Source of the DNA: GCA-2733415 sp965178655
GTDB taxonomy: Bacteria; Bacteroidota; Bacteroidia; Flavobacteriales; Flavobacteriaceae
Length of the DNA stretch: 64,000 nucleotides
NCBI GenBank assembly: GCA_965178655.1
Contig: OZ238266.1
Span: 1,302,001-1,366,000 of the forward strand
Direction of reading: 5' to 3'
The translations under genes and the position numbers were made by a program. The number at the start of each line of letters is the position of its first letter. The first letter of the stretch is position 1. A model generated the notes under the pieces. The model did no database searches, was not told where the DNA came from, and saw nothing but the letters and a program-made list of their open reading frames with translations. This document shows, one piece after another, positions 53,472 through 63,437 of the stretch.

Positions 53472-53480
53472 ACAACTGCT

Positions 53481-53503
53481 CAAGAAAAACACTCTTTTTC
53501 TTG
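53481..53503 (+). terminator. Possible weak terminator after the MATE gene
   Basis: Perfect 9-base arms CAAGAAAAA and TTTTTCTTG around CACTC. The stem is AT-rich and no separate T tail follows, so function is uncertain. Confidence 0.35.
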
Positions 53504-53579
53504 CTAAAAAAACAATATTGCTATAAGTTTTTAGGCAAAAGGAGTTCTTTAATTACTTTGCTATTCATTAGGTATTATG

Positions 53580-53587
53580 TAGTTTTG
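53580..53587 (+). promoter_or_regulatory. Promoter of glyS
   Basis: TAGTTTTG with TTG at 53558-53560, spacing 19, the consensus arrangement. It ends 8 bases before the ATG at 53596, so the leader is only a few bases. Confidence 0.7.
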
Positions 53588-53595
53588 TAGCCATT

Positions 53596-55137
53596 ATGGC
53601 AAAACAAGAAGATCAATTCAAAAAAGTTGTTGCACACGCAAAAGAGTACGGATATGTATTTCAATCAAGTGAAATATACGACGGACTAAGTGCAGTATAT
53701 GATTATGCTCAAAACGGTGCAGAATTAAAGAAAAATATTAGAGAGTATTGGTGGAAATCAATGGTACAATTGCACGACAATATTGTAGGTATTGATGCGG
53801 CTATATTTATGCACCCAACCACATGGAAAGCTTCAGGTCACGTAGATGCTTTTAGCGATCCGTTACTAGACAATAAAGATTCTAAAAAAAGATATAGAGC
53901 AGATGTTTTAGTAGAAGATTTTGCAGAAAAATTAGAAACCAAAGCACAAAAAGAAATCAAAAAAGCAGCCAAAAGATTTGGAGAAGCATTTGATCTTGCT
54001 GAATTTGAAGCAACCAATCCAAAAGTATTAAAATATCGTGCCGAAAAACAAGCTATACTAGATAAATTAGGACGCCTATTAAGCGAAGAAAAACTTGCTG
54101 AGGTAAAAGAGTTTATTGAAGAACTAGGTATTGCTTGTCCTGTATCTGGATCAAAAAACTGGACAGATGTGCGACAATTTAACCTTATGTTTGGCACAAA
54201 ACTAGGAGCTTCGGCAGAAACAGCAATGGATTTATACTTGCGCCCAGAAACAGCACAAGGTATTTTTGTAAACTTTGCTAATGTGCAAAAAACCGGACGA
54301 ATGAAAGTCCCTTTTGGTATTGCACAAACTGGAAAAGCTTTTAGAAATGAAATTGTTGCACGACAATTTATTTTTAGAATGCGTGAATTTGAACAAATGG
54401 AAATGCAGTTTTTTGTACGCCCTGGCACGCAAAAACAATGGTATGACCAATGGAAAGACACCCGTTTAAAATGGCATTTATCATTAGGATTAGGAGAAGA
54501 AAATTATCGTTTTCATGACCATGAAAAACTAGCACATTACGCCGATGCAGCTTCAGATATTGAATTTAATTTTCCTTTTGGGTTTAAAGAACTAGAAGGT
54601 ATTCATTCCCGTACAGATTTCGATTTAAAAGCACACGAAGAATATTCAGGTAAAAAATTAAAATACTTCGATCCAGAATTAAACGAGAGTTATACACCTT
54701 ATGTAGTAGAAACATCTATAGGGCTAGACAGAATGTTCTTAGCAGTGTTTTCAAAGGCGTTACAAGAGGAAAGTTTAGACAACGGAAGCACAAGAACAGT
54801 GTTAAAATTACCGGCAGTATTAGCGCCTGTAAAAGCAGCAATTTTTCCGTTAGTTAAAAAAGATGGATTACCAGAAGTGGCTAAAAAAATTGTAACCGAT
54901 TTAAAATGGAATTTTAATGTTATTTATGATGAAAAAGATGCTGTAGGAAAACGTTACCGTAGGCAAGATGCTAATGGAACACCTTTCTGTATTACAGTAG
55001 ATCATGATACCTTAACCGATAATATGGTTACTATTCGCCATAGAGACACTATGGAGCAAAAGAGGGTGTTAATAACAGAGTTAAATACTATTATTGACCA
55101 AGAGGTAAACATGAAACACTGGTTATCGAAAATGTAA
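53596..55137 (+). CDS. glyS: Glycyl-tRNA synthetase (homodimeric class II)
   Basis: 513 residues, single-chain alpha2 type. FRNEIVARQFIFRMREFEQME near 255 is class II motif 2, RPETAQGIFVNF near 216 a family block, and YVVETSIGLDRMFLAV near 376 motif 3. The C-terminal 110 residues form the anticodon-binding domain (KAAIFPLVKK). Monocistronic with its own promoter and terminator. No T-box or other leader fits in the short 5' region. Confidence 0.96.
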   Translation: MAKQEDQFKKVVAHAKEYGYVFQSSEIYDGLSAVYDYAQNGAELKKNIREYWWKSMVQLHDNIVGIDAAIFMHPTTWKASGHVDAFSDPLLDNKDSKKRYRADVLVEDFAEKLETKAQKEIKKAAKRFGEAFDLAEFEATNPKVLKYRAEKQAILDKLGRLLSEEKLAEVKEFIEELGIACPVSGSKNWTDVRQFNLMFGTKLGASAETAMDLYLRPETAQGIFVNFANVQKTGRMKVPFGIAQTGKAFRNEIVARQFIFRMREFEQMEMQFFVRPGTQKQWYDQWKDTRLKWHLSLGLGEENYRFHDHEKLAHYADAASDIEFNFPFGFKELEGIHSRTDFDLKAHEEYSGKKLKYFDPELNESYTPYVVETSIGLDRMFLAVFSKALQEESLDNGSTRTVLKLPAVLAPVKAAIFPLVKKDGLPEVAKKIVTDLKWNFNVIYDEKDAVGKRYRRQDANGTPFCITVDHDTLTDNMVTIRHRDTMEQKRVLITELNTIIDQEVNMKHWLSKM

Positions 55138-55162
55138 TAATTCATTAACCAAGTATTATATA

Positions 55163-55200
55163 TCCAAAAAGAGCCACGCATATACGTGGCTCTTTTTGGA
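55163..55200 (+). terminator. Rho-independent terminator after glyS
   Basis: GAGCCACG/CGTGGCTC stem with CATATA loop, extended by TCCAAAAA/TTTTTGGA to 16 pairs. It lies between convergent genes and can serve both. Confidence 0.9.
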
Positions 55201-55228
55201 TACTATTAAGTACTAATTTTATTCTTGT

Positions 55229-55786
55229 TTAAAAGCGGTATCCAACATAAATGTCTATTTTTCGAAGAAAATCCGTATCAGGGTTATTGCCTAACAAGTT
55301 TCTTCCTACACCCCATTTAAATTCAAAAACAAAACCAGCAGTGTTTACCCATTTTTTACCTAAAGCAATTCCAGGAGCAATGTCAAAATAAGATTCTGAG
55401 GGGTGAAATGTTTCGATTGTAGTAACGTTATCTATATACTGGTAGGTGTAATATTCAGGAGTCTCTCCGCCATAAAAAGAAGAAAACCCTTCTACAAAAA
55501 ATCCTTCTGCACCAAAGTCTTTATTAGATTGAAAGTACATTCTAAAAAAGGGTGTTATCGAGTATCTTTCTGTAAAATCTTCAAAACCAATTAGAGCAAT
55601 AGCTCCATAACCCATATTAGTGTTTAATACACGTTCATAGGTTACTTCAAGAGCCACTCCACCAAGAAGTTTTCCGGCACCTAGTTTAAGTTCATGTTCT
55701 TTTTCAAAAATACTTTCTTCATCATGATTTTGCGCCACCGAAAATAGTGTGCTCATGCTAAATAAGGCTAAAAATAGATATTTCAT
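55229..55786 (-). CDS. Small predicted outer-membrane beta-barrel protein
   Basis: 185 residues. Signal peptide (about 1-18, VAQ), then alternating hydrophobic strands: LKLGAGKLLGGVALEVTYERV, SITPFFRMYF, GFVFEFKWGVGRNL, ending IDIYVGYRF with the C-terminal Phe typical of barrel assembly. It resembles DUF3575-like porin-fold proteins. Function unknown. It is a single-gene unit with its own promoter. Confidence 0.75.
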   Translation of the reverse strand: MKYLFLALFSMSTLFSVAQNHDEESIFEKEHELKLGAGKLLGGVALEVTYERVLNTNMGYGAIALIGFEDFTERYSITPFFRMYFQSNKDFGAEGFFVEGFSSFYGGETPEYYTYQYIDNVTTIETFHPSESYFDIAPGIALGKKWVNTAGFVFEFKWGVGRNLLGNNPDTDFLRKIDIYVGYRF

Positions 55787-55812
55787 AAGTTGGTTTGGTT
55801 TTGATTTGTATT

Positions 55813-55820
55813 CAAATATA
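55813..55820 (-). promoter_or_regulatory. Predicted promoter -7 element for the small outer-membrane protein
   Basis: TATATTTG on the minus strand, exact match, 26 bases before the ATG at 55786. Confidence 0.55.
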
Positions 55821-55853
55821 CAATAGATTATGCATTTAAGATGAGGAAAACTG

Positions 55854-58800
55854 TTAAAAAAAGGCTTTTAGCTGAATGGTTCCTGTGTGTATAGTTTTTG
55901 AAGACTCGCTTTTTCGCCCAGAATAGTTAAGGTTTAGATCTAGGAATCTATTAATTCTTTTTTGAGCAAAAAGTGTCCAAGTCATATTTTTGCCATTTTC
56001 TAAACCACCTAACATTTGATAGCCTACAGGGGAAAAACTATTGCCCGAAAAATCATTTAAATAATAGGTAAATATACCATTTATTGACACTGTTTCTTTT
56101 TTGGCAGTGGCAAAAGAAACGCCAAAACGTTGTTGCTCTAATCGCTCTAAGTTACCTAGTATGTTTTCTTGTGTGGTATAATGGTAAAACACATTAAAAG
56201 AACTGTTTTTTGTAGTAAGAAAGGATAATTTTGGTGTAATATTTCTGCCCTCAATTTCATAGGTAGTGTTTGCAAAATTCTCAGAATTATTTTGAGTGTT
56301 GTTTAATTCTCCTTTAAGGTTAAATAGCCATGTCTGTAAAAATTTATGTGTAAAATGAACCTGGTGTTGGGTAGATTTGTTTTCCTGAAAACCCGTACTC
56401 AGTAAGCTCTTATGGTGGTTTTTAGAAAAGCTATACAGTGTGGTGTAGCTTTGTTTGCCTCGGTTTAAAAACAGGCTATTTTTTAAGCTAAATTTTGTTG
56501 CAATTAATGCACTTTCGTTGTTAGAGAATAGGTTAAACTTAAATGATGATTCTCGGGTTGTTTTTTTATCAATTAACAAAGATGCTTGGTTGTAAAATCG
56601 AGATAAAAATCTTAAAAACGCACGTTTATCAGCTACAAATTGTATAGGGTTCAGGAGTAAAGAAAGGCTCCATTTATTTTGTGCAGTTTTAATAAATATC
56701 TGATTGGGCAATAGAATTTTAATGTAATTGGCTTGGTCTTGAAACTGTGCAATTTCAAATTCATTAAGCTCCTGAATACTATTGTCGTTATAATCAATCC
56801 AGGTATAAAAACCCTGACCCTCATCAACCTCAACAAAGGTAAAATTCTGTTGCGGAACAACTCCTGAGTTTACTTCAAAAACAGTGTTTAGCGCAATAAG
56901 ATTTTTCGAAAATTGTTGTCCGTACTGTATTTTAGAATTTAATGACTGTTCTTTTTCGAGCGCGTTATCTATATAGTCTAGCGTTCTATAATTTGCAAAA
57001 ACACTTAAGTTAGCGTTATTGCTTTTCACCAATCTTGAACTTAAATAATAAGTGTTAGCATTGTTTACACGGCTTAGTTTTCCGTTTCTTACACTATCAT
57101 TTTTTCGGTATTTATATCCTATTTTTGTGTAAATTTTAGTACTATCTCCGATACCAACAAAACTTTCATAAGCACTATATCGTTGGCTTAAATTAGTTAA
57201 AGTACTTGTTGCATTTTCATGCTGCTGGTTATCTTCAAAATTAAGATTAGCACCCATCCACGCTTTATTAAATAAGTAAATACCTTTGGCGTTTCCTCTA
57301 AAAAAATAAGTATCAAAAGTAGGTGCACTACTTTTTAAAAGGCTAGCATTGGTGCTAATTGTAGCTTTTTTAAAGTGTAATGTGTTTTTAAGGAGGTGCC
57401 TGTTTCCTTTATAGTTTTCGGTAAAAGAAAGGTGTTCATAAGCATAAGTTAAATGGCCTTTTTTAGGATGGTATAAGGTTGTTTTTGTTTGAAATAATTG
57501 TTGGTTTCCTAAAGCCATTTCAAGACCCCAATCTCTGTTAAATTCTATGTTGTTAAATCGCTCTACGGTATTAAAAGTATCGGAAATATAATCGCTTTTT
57601 AGACTAGTGTTTAAAGACCATGCACTGTCTTTTTTTATGAGTACTTGGTTAAGTTCAAGCCTACCGGCAAATCCATTATTTTGATCATCATCAATAGTAG
57701 AAAATAAATTTAAGTCGTTTTTACTTCCTGCAAATTCAAAATTTAGCGTTGTTTTTTTATTAGGTGTGTAGCTTCCGTTAACAACAAGCATTTGTAGTTT
57801 AGTGGGGGCCACTAATTTTATAATGGGTTCAAAACTTCCTTGTGGCACCCCATCAATTGGGGAAACATATTCAAATACAGCACTAATAGCTGTGTTTGAA
57901 CTTAAAATATAATGCCCTTCATTTACTGCTACGGGACTAAATTTTACTTGATATAGCTCATCTTCTGGATTGTTTGAAAACACAAATATTTCAGTACCAT
58001 CAACAATGTCCTTTTTGTATAATATTTTATTTTCCGAATAACTCTCTAGAGTTGCCGACGGTGCAGTCATTAAATCAGGGTTGTTTCCTGCGGCCTGTAG
58101 AATAGCAACCTGATTGGCGGTTAAATTTTGCTGTAATGGTTGGTTTTTTGCATCGTTTTCAGAGTATACATGGGTGCTCATTTTTAGTTTAGGAGAACTT
58201 ATGCGTCCGCCACCATAGGCAACAATTCTACTATAATTTTGATCGCTATATTGGTATTCTACGGTAATTCTCATTTCTGAAGTAATAGGATAGTTGGCAT
58301 TAAACAGTACTTCTCCGGCATTATAATCAATAGTATAGTCGTTATTTTCGCCGCGTTTTAACGCAATACCATTTACATAAACGGTTTCGCTCCCAGACAC
58401 CAATAAAATAAATAACTCTCCGTTGCTTCCGCTTAACTTATAAGGCCCTTGATTCCCTTCAGTACCATTAAAAGTACTGCTAGAATATTGTCCTTTTACC
58501 AATGCTCCAGCAGCAAAAAGAGTTGTTTGAATGCTGTCTTTAGTTATTGTTCCAGTAGCATATAATCCCTGCACTTTTTTGGTAAATGCCCCAAAATAAG
58601 ATTGCTCATTTTTTAGTGTAACATCGCCAGCTCGTACTAACCAATTGTCACTAAAAAGCTCCATAAATACTTGGTCAAACTCATTTAGTTTTTGCGAATA
58701 ACCACCCTCTTGTAATGGGATATTAGCATCTTGTAACGACGCTCTTAGACTAATTTTATCGCTTATTTTACCTGTAATTTGTAGGTTTAACTCGGAGTTT

Positions 58801-59267
58801 AGCACAGTATTTTGGTTGTTACCAAGAGAAAACCCTCTTGACAAGCTACCAGAGGTCTCTAAACCGCTAAAAGGCGTGTATGAAGGGGAGTGATTTGCTT
58901 GTCCGAATTTATATAATTTTTGAATATTCTGAGTGTTTTCAACAATACGATTCTTATCAAATAAAAAATATTCTTTTGTTACAAAATCAGGATACTTGGT
59001 GTATTGTATTATAATGGAATCGGTTTTTACGTCTTTTGGTTGCTTAAAATGCAATGTACTTTTACTAAAGTTTACCTGATATAAGGTACTATCAATAACC
59101 TCTTCTTGGGTATTAAGAACAAGAAATTTGTATGGCGTAATACTCACTTCAGAAATTAAAATACTATCGCTAATAGCTACTTTTTTAGTCACTTGATTAT
59201 TCCATATATCTTGTGAAAATCCAAGTATATGAAATAGAATAAAAAAATAAAGCAGCCTTGCTTTCAT
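55854..59267 (-). CDS. Large predicted outer-membrane beta-barrel protein
   Basis: 1137 residues. Signal peptide (about 1-18, GFSQ), an N-terminal soluble part of 140 residues, then a long series of amphipathic strands. GSLSRGFSLGNNQNTVLNSE near 140 followed by LQITGKISDKISLRASLQD is also the style of SprA, the giant type 9 secretion translocon protein, although this one is half as long. It ends in GTIQLKAFF with a terminal Phe. A surface role is likely; I do not recognise a named family. The 172-base spacer to xth shows nothing else. Confidence 0.65.
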   Translation of the reverse strand: MKARLLYFFILFHILGFSQDIWNNQVTKKVAISDSILISEVSITPYKFLVLNTQEEVIDSTLYQVNFSKSTLHFKQPKDVKTDSIIIQYTKYPDFVTKEYFLFDKNRIVENTQNIQKLYKFGQANHSPSYTPFSGLETSGSLSRGFSLGNNQNTVLNSELNLQITGKISDKISLRASLQDANIPLQEGGYSQKLNEFDQVFMELFSDNWLVRAGDVTLKNEQSYFGAFTKKVQGLYATGTITKDSIQTTLFAAGALVKGQYSSSTFNGTEGNQGPYKLSGSNGELFILLVSGSETVYVNGIALKRGENNDYTIDYNAGEVLFNANYPITSEMRITVEYQYSDQNYSRIVAYGGGRISSPKLKMSTHVYSENDAKNQPLQQNLTANQVAILQAAGNNPDLMTAPSATLESYSENKILYKKDIVDGTEIFVFSNNPEDELYQVKFSPVAVNEGHYILSSNTAISAVFEYVSPIDGVPQGSFEPIIKLVAPTKLQMLVVNGSYTPNKKTTLNFEFAGSKNDLNLFSTIDDDQNNGFAGRLELNQVLIKKDSAWSLNTSLKSDYISDTFNTVERFNNIEFNRDWGLEMALGNQQLFQTKTTLYHPKKGHLTYAYEHLSFTENYKGNRHLLKNTLHFKKATISTNASLLKSSAPTFDTYFFRGNAKGIYLFNKAWMGANLNFEDNQQHENATSTLTNLSQRYSAYESFVGIGDSTKIYTKIGYKYRKNDSVRNGKLSRVNNANTYYLSSRLVKSNNANLSVFANYRTLDYIDNALEKEQSLNSKIQYGQQFSKNLIALNTVFEVNSGVVPQQNFTFVEVDEGQGFYTWIDYNDNSIQELNEFEIAQFQDQANYIKILLPNQIFIKTAQNKWSLSLLLNPIQFVADKRAFLRFLSRFYNQASLLIDKKTTRESSFKFNLFSNNESALIATKFSLKNSLFLNRGKQSYTTLYSFSKNHHKSLLSTGFQENKSTQHQVHFTHKFLQTWLFNLKGELNNTQNNSENFANTTYEIEGRNITPKLSFLTTKNSSFNVFYHYTTQENILGNLERLEQQRFGVSFATAKKETVSINGIFTYYLNDFSGNSFSPVGYQMLGGLENGKNMTWTLFAQKRINRFLDLNLNYSGRKSESSKTIHTGTIQLKAFF

Positions 59268-59439
59268 GGTTATATAACGTTGTAAATTAGCGTTTATTAA
59301 AAGCTAAAATACATTTTTTAGCGGTGTTTATTAAAAAACAAAACAAAGTATATGTATGCTATCTTAAAAATTATAAGTCAATAGGTACTATTAACCGCAT
59401 TGATTCGTTATTTTAGCATAGAATTTTAGCAAAAGAACA

Positions 59440-60201
59440 GTGAAAATAATTTCTTATAACGTTAACGGAATACGTGCCGCTTTAAAAAAAGGGTTTATTG
59501 AATGGTTACAAGACGCCAATCCGGATGTCATTTGTATTCAAGAAACTAAGGCACATAAAGAGCAGTTAGACTTGAGTGTTTTTGAAAACGCAGGATACCC
59601 ATTTCATTACTGGTATAGCGCTGAAAAAAAAGGCTATTCAAGCGTGGCTATTTTATGTAAAACCGAACCTAAAAACATTGTATACGGTACAGGTATTGAT
59701 TACATGGATTTTGAAGGCAGAAACCTTCGTGTAGATTTTGATGATGTATCTGTTATGAGCTTGTATCTACCATCTGGGACTAATGATGCGCGATTGGAAT
59801 TTAAGTTTGCTTATATGGCCGATTTTCAAGATTACATTACAGCACTAAAAAAAACAATTCCAAACCTGGTTATTTGTGGGGATTATAATATTTGTCATGA
59901 AGAAATTGATATTCACAATCCAAAAGGGCTTAAAAACACATCTGGGTTTTTACCCGCAGAGCGTACTTGGATAGGCAATTTTATAGATAATGGATTTATA
60001 GATTCTTTTCGCTATTTTAATTCAGAACCGCACCAGTATAGTTGGTGGAGCTACCGTGCCAATGCCCGAAATAATAATAAAGGCTGGCGATTAGATTATG
60101 CCATGGTTTCGGAATCTTTAAAAAATCGCTTAACAGGCGCATCAATATTACCCGAAGCAAAACACTCAGACCATTGCCCAATTGTTGTAAATATAGACTA
60201 A
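59440..60201 (+). CDS. xth: Exodeoxyribonuclease III
   Basis: 253 residues with a GTG start at 59440. It repairs abasic sites and blocked 3' ends. Family motifs: MKIISYNVNGIRAAL, CIQETKA (metal-binding Glu), SLYLPSG, GDYNICHEEIDIHNPK with the catalytic Asp-Asn, and KHSDHCPIVV with the catalytic His. The OmpA lipoprotein gene follows after 15 bases. Confidence 0.95.
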   Translation: MKIISYNVNGIRAALKKGFIEWLQDANPDVICIQETKAHKEQLDLSVFENAGYPFHYWYSAEKKGYSSVAILCKTEPKNIVYGTGIDYMDFEGRNLRVDFDDVSVMSLYLPSGTNDARLEFKFAYMADFQDYITALKKTIPNLVICGDYNICHEEIDIHNPKGLKNTSGFLPAERTWIGNFIDNGFIDSFRYFNSEPHQYSWWSYRANARNNNKGWRLDYAMVSESLKNRLTGASILPEAKHSDHCPIVVNID

Positions 60202-60216
60202 CTTAAATAATATAAA

Positions 60217-61176
60217 ATGATACAGAAAACCATACTAATTATAGCCGTAGCACTAAGCACAAGTTCATGCGTGTCAAAAAAAGTTTTTACTGCTTTAGAA
60301 GACAATTACACTGCCTTAAAAAAAGACCACAGAGCTTTAGAAACATCTATAGCAGATTATGAGCAGCAAACTGCTCAGCTGACTGATAGTTTAACTGCTG
60401 CACAACAAATGATAGCTCAATTAAATGCCGATAAAGCAGTATTGGCTACAGAGATAGCTACTGCCCAAGCAGCCTATGTAACTTTAGAAAAAGAATATGC
60501 CGATTTAGAAAAAAATAGCGCTTCTGAGTTGGTAAAAAAAGCAAATAAAAACAAAGCCTTGTTAGCAGAGTTGTCAGCAAAGGAAGCTGATTTGTTAGCA
60601 GAAAACAATCGTTTATTGTTGCTTCAGAAAGAGTTAGACAGCCGTTCAAAACGTGTAGATGAGCTAGAAGCAGCATTGGTAGAAAAAGACGCCCATATGC
60701 GCAGCTTAAAGGATGCTATTTCTAAAGCCTTAACAAATTTTGAAGGCAAAGGGTTAACTGTAGAACAACGCAATGGAAAGGTATATGTTTCTATGGAAAA
60801 TAAATTACTATTTAATTCAGGAAGTTGGACTGTAGGTGCTGAAGGAAGGCAAGCAGTAACACAATTAGGGGAGGTTTTGGCCGACAATCCAGAAATTAAT
60901 GTGCTTATAGAAGGACATACCGATAATGATGCATTTAGAGGTCGTGGTGATATTAAAAATAACTGGGACTTATCTACCAAACGCGCTACTGCAATTGTAG
61001 CTATTTTACAAGAAAACAAATTGATAAATACGGCAAATTTAACTGCAGCAGGACGTAGTGAGTACGCACCAATTGCTACAAATGAATCAACCGAAGGTAA
61101 AAGTAAAAACCGTAGAATAGAAATTATACTAACACCAAAATTAGATGCTATTTCGGCGTTATTAAACAACGATTAA
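60217..61176 (+). CDS. OmpA-family lipoprotein with coiled coil
   Basis: 319 residues. Lipoprotein signal STSSCVSKK with Cys18, a long coiled-coil region (about 25-165) rich in Ala, Leu, Glu and Lys, and a C-terminal OmpA peptidoglycan-binding domain (about 185-310): LLFNSGSWTV, VLIEGHTDNDAF, WDLSTKRATAIVAIL and KSKNRRIEIIL. It tethers the outer membrane to peptidoglycan. Confidence 0.92.
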   Translation: MIQKTILIIAVALSTSSCVSKKVFTALEDNYTALKKDHRALETSIADYEQQTAQLTDSLTAAQQMIAQLNADKAVLATEIATAQAAYVTLEKEYADLEKNSASELVKKANKNKALLAELSAKEADLLAENNRLLLLQKELDSRSKRVDELEAALVEKDAHMRSLKDAISKALTNFEGKGLTVEQRNGKVYVSMENKLLFNSGSWTVGAEGRQAVTQLGEVLADNPEINVLIEGHTDNDAFRGRGDIKNNWDLSTKRATAIVAILQENKLINTANLTAAGRSEYAPIATNESTEGKSKNRRIEIILTPKLDAISALLNND

Positions 61177-61196
61177 TAGTATTTAATTTTTACTAA

Positions 61197-61231
61197 AATT
61201 GAGATACTGAATTTGTTTCAGTATCTCAATT
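61197..61231. terminator. CTGAA hairpin, copy 2; terminator-like between convergent genes
   Basis: Perfect 15-base arms AATTGAGATACTGAA and TTCAGTATCTCAATT, loop TTTGT. No long T tail follows, but it sits between convergent genes. Same design as 33867-33887. Confidence 0.55.
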
Positions 61232-61261
61232 AATATAAGGCTCTAAGTAAGCCTATCCTAA

Positions 61262-63430
61262 TTACTTTTTAACAAGCACAATTTTTTCGGCTTGTTTTTT
61301 GGTTATCGTATCATAAAACGCTTTGAGTTCGGGGTAATATGAAGGCGCAATAACAGCCTTGTTAAATTGAGTAATACTAATTATTGTTATAGTATTACCA
61401 GTGTGTTTTACAAGGTATTTAAATACACCAATCTTATCGGTCATTTCTGTCGAAATGTTTTTTGGCAAAGCAGATACCTCGTAACCTTTTGGTATTTGAA
61501 TGCTTACAGTGTTTTTGTTTTTCCATGGCGCACTAAAATCTACCGAGAATTTTCGTTCTTCAGCTTTAAAAGGGTTATTGGTATTTGCCAAAAACAATAA
61601 AGGCTGTAGTTGCAGAGTGTTGTTTTCAGTTGTTGTAAACTGGTCGGTTTTAAAACTGAATTGTGTGCCAATAGGCTTGTCTAATTCTTGTTCGTTTAAG
61701 ATTTTTAGGTCACTTACGTTAACACTATAAGCTTTTTCTAGATTTGTAACACGTGCTTCAAGACTAAGGTTGTGGTTGTCTTTTCTATACTGTAATGCGT
61801 TTAACTGTGTTTGTCTTTGGCGTAAATTACCGGTTATTTGTCCGTCTTCTAAAACATGTATTAGTAAGGTGTTGGCCTCTGTATTGTTTAGTGATGTAGG
61901 GTTAATTATAGCGCCTTCTCCGTTTGGTTTTACAACAATCCCTGCTAAGTTATGTGTTCTTACCCCAATTAAATTTGGTGCGCTAAATGGCTCTGCAGCA
62001 TCTAAGTTTATTTGCTCTCCAGTACCAAGTGTAACCGATGCAATAACATAATTTAAGTTTGTACTAGTGTCATAGGTTGCGGTTGCGTTACCTTTTGTAC
62101 TTAAAAGTAATGGATGAGCATTTAACCCAGACTCTCTAAGCATAGCAACAAGTATTAGGTTTATTTCTGCAACATTTCCCCAGCCACTTTCGTACGCTTT
62201 TTCAACACCTTTTTGGGTGTGTTTACTATAAACGCTATTCCACTTAACTTTAGATTTTACATGTGCTAATAGCGCTTTTATTTTGGCAATTTCTGTGTCT
62301 AGTCCATTAAGTATTCTGGGTAGTTCATGTTTAAAGTAGTCTACTTTTTTTAACTCATTACCAAAAGACCGCGACTTGTATATTTCAGTACTAATGTTTT
62401 CCCAAGATTTTGCATGTTTAGAGCCCATTACTTCATCTCCAAATTGGTCGTCTACAATATCTTCCCAAGCTTCTGAAAAGTCGTTGTAAAGCTCAGAATT
62501 TTTAAACCTTCTGTCAAAGTTAGTACCTTCGTAAAAATTACCTTCAACAACATCTAATCCTCTTTCTTCTTTTTCTTTTTGGAACTCTTGAGGAAAGTCT
62601 AAGTCTATAAGCTGATAGCGTACGCGACCTCTAAAGCGATTAATGTTGTAAGCAAAAGGTTCGCTTTTACTTAATGCTGGAATATTTTTGGCGGTATATA
62701 AAGTGTTTTCTGAAAAATAGTTAATACTAATGCGCTCTGTTTCTCTTTTAGGCACTTCTCCAATTCGCCCTCCTGAAGTGGTTGTTTTGTGTACTATACT
62801 CCAGTTAAAACTACCTTGCTTAGTACTTAGTTTAGGTGTAATTTGATAATGCCCTTTAGGAATTTTATTGAATTTAAAATACGATGGAATTTCAGTATTA
62901 AACGCCAATTTTTTTACTGGAATACCATACTGAAATTGTAAGTCTGTAATTTTCCAAAAAGGAGAAATACGAGTGTATTTTATTTCAAAAACCATCCCCG
63001 ATGTAATCCCAGGAAGGGTGAAGTTTTTATAATTCCATTTTTGATTTATAGCGTTGTCTTGGGGTTTTAGTTTTTTAAACTTTCTCTTAACAACCTTCCC
63101 TTTTTTTAAGCTGTAGGCTACAGCTTTAATACTTCGGATAATTTCATCCTCATTTTTTTGATAGTATATGTTTTGGGTAGCGTGTTTAAGTCCTTCTTGA
63201 TTGTATATTTTTATTCTAAGGTGTACCTCTGTAACAATCTTAAAACCATCTTCGGGCTTGTACGTATAGTAACTTCTTTGGTGATTATATAAGTATGCAG
63301 CACTGGCACTGGCATCTAAAGGGTAGGCTTGCTCAGAAAGTTCGTTTTTCGACACTTTTCCAAAACGATAATCTTGAGAAAAAGTGAACGTACTTATTAG
63401 CAAAATAAGTAAAGGAAGGTGATTTTTCAT
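61262..63430 (-). CDS. DUF3857 and transglutaminase-like exported protein, catalytic Cys absent
   Basis: 722 residues. Signal peptide (1-18, FSQ), DUF3857 domain (about 45-300, IKIYNQEGLKHATQNIYY and GMVFEIKYTRISPFWKI), a transglutaminase-like fold near 370-480 and a DUF3858-like C-terminal part. At the position where active members have Cys, this has Val420 in GNVAEINLILVAMLRESG; the fold is probably non-catalytic. It is 7 bases downstream of another gene of the same family. Confidence 0.88.
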   Translation of the reverse strand: MKNHLPLLILLISTFTFSQDYRFGKVSKNELSEQAYPLDASASAAYLYNHQRSYYTYKPEDGFKIVTEVHLRIKIYNQEGLKHATQNIYYQKNEDEIIRSIKAVAYSLKKGKVVKRKFKKLKPQDNAINQKWNYKNFTLPGITSGMVFEIKYTRISPFWKITDLQFQYGIPVKKLAFNTEIPSYFKFNKIPKGHYQITPKLSTKQGSFNWSIVHKTTTSGGRIGEVPKRETERISINYFSENTLYTAKNIPALSKSEPFAYNINRFRGRVRYQLIDLDFPQEFQKEKEERGLDVVEGNFYEGTNFDRRFKNSELYNDFSEAWEDIVDDQFGDEVMGSKHAKSWENISTEIYKSRSFGNELKKVDYFKHELPRILNGLDTEIAKIKALLAHVKSKVKWNSVYSKHTQKGVEKAYESGWGNVAEINLILVAMLRESGLNAHPLLLSTKGNATATYDTSTNLNYVIASVTLGTGEQINLDAAEPFSAPNLIGVRTHNLAGIVVKPNGEGAIINPTSLNNTEANTLLIHVLEDGQITGNLRQRQTQLNALQYRKDNHNLSLEARVTNLEKAYSVNVSDLKILNEQELDKPIGTQFSFKTDQFTTTENNTLQLQPLLFLANTNNPFKAEERKFSVDFSAPWKNKNTVSIQIPKGYEVSALPKNISTEMTDKIGVFKYLVKHTGNTITIISITQFNKAVIAPSYYPELKAFYDTITKKQAEKIVLVKK

Positions 63431-63437
63431 GGTGCAA

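Noticed and set aside
53838..54461. 207-codon frame antisense to glyS
   Set aside because: Ser/Cys/Phe-rich shadow of a strongly conserved gene, no domain seen.
60624..61169. 181-codon frame antisense to the OmpA-family gene
   Set aside because: Shadow of a well-supported lipoprotein gene.
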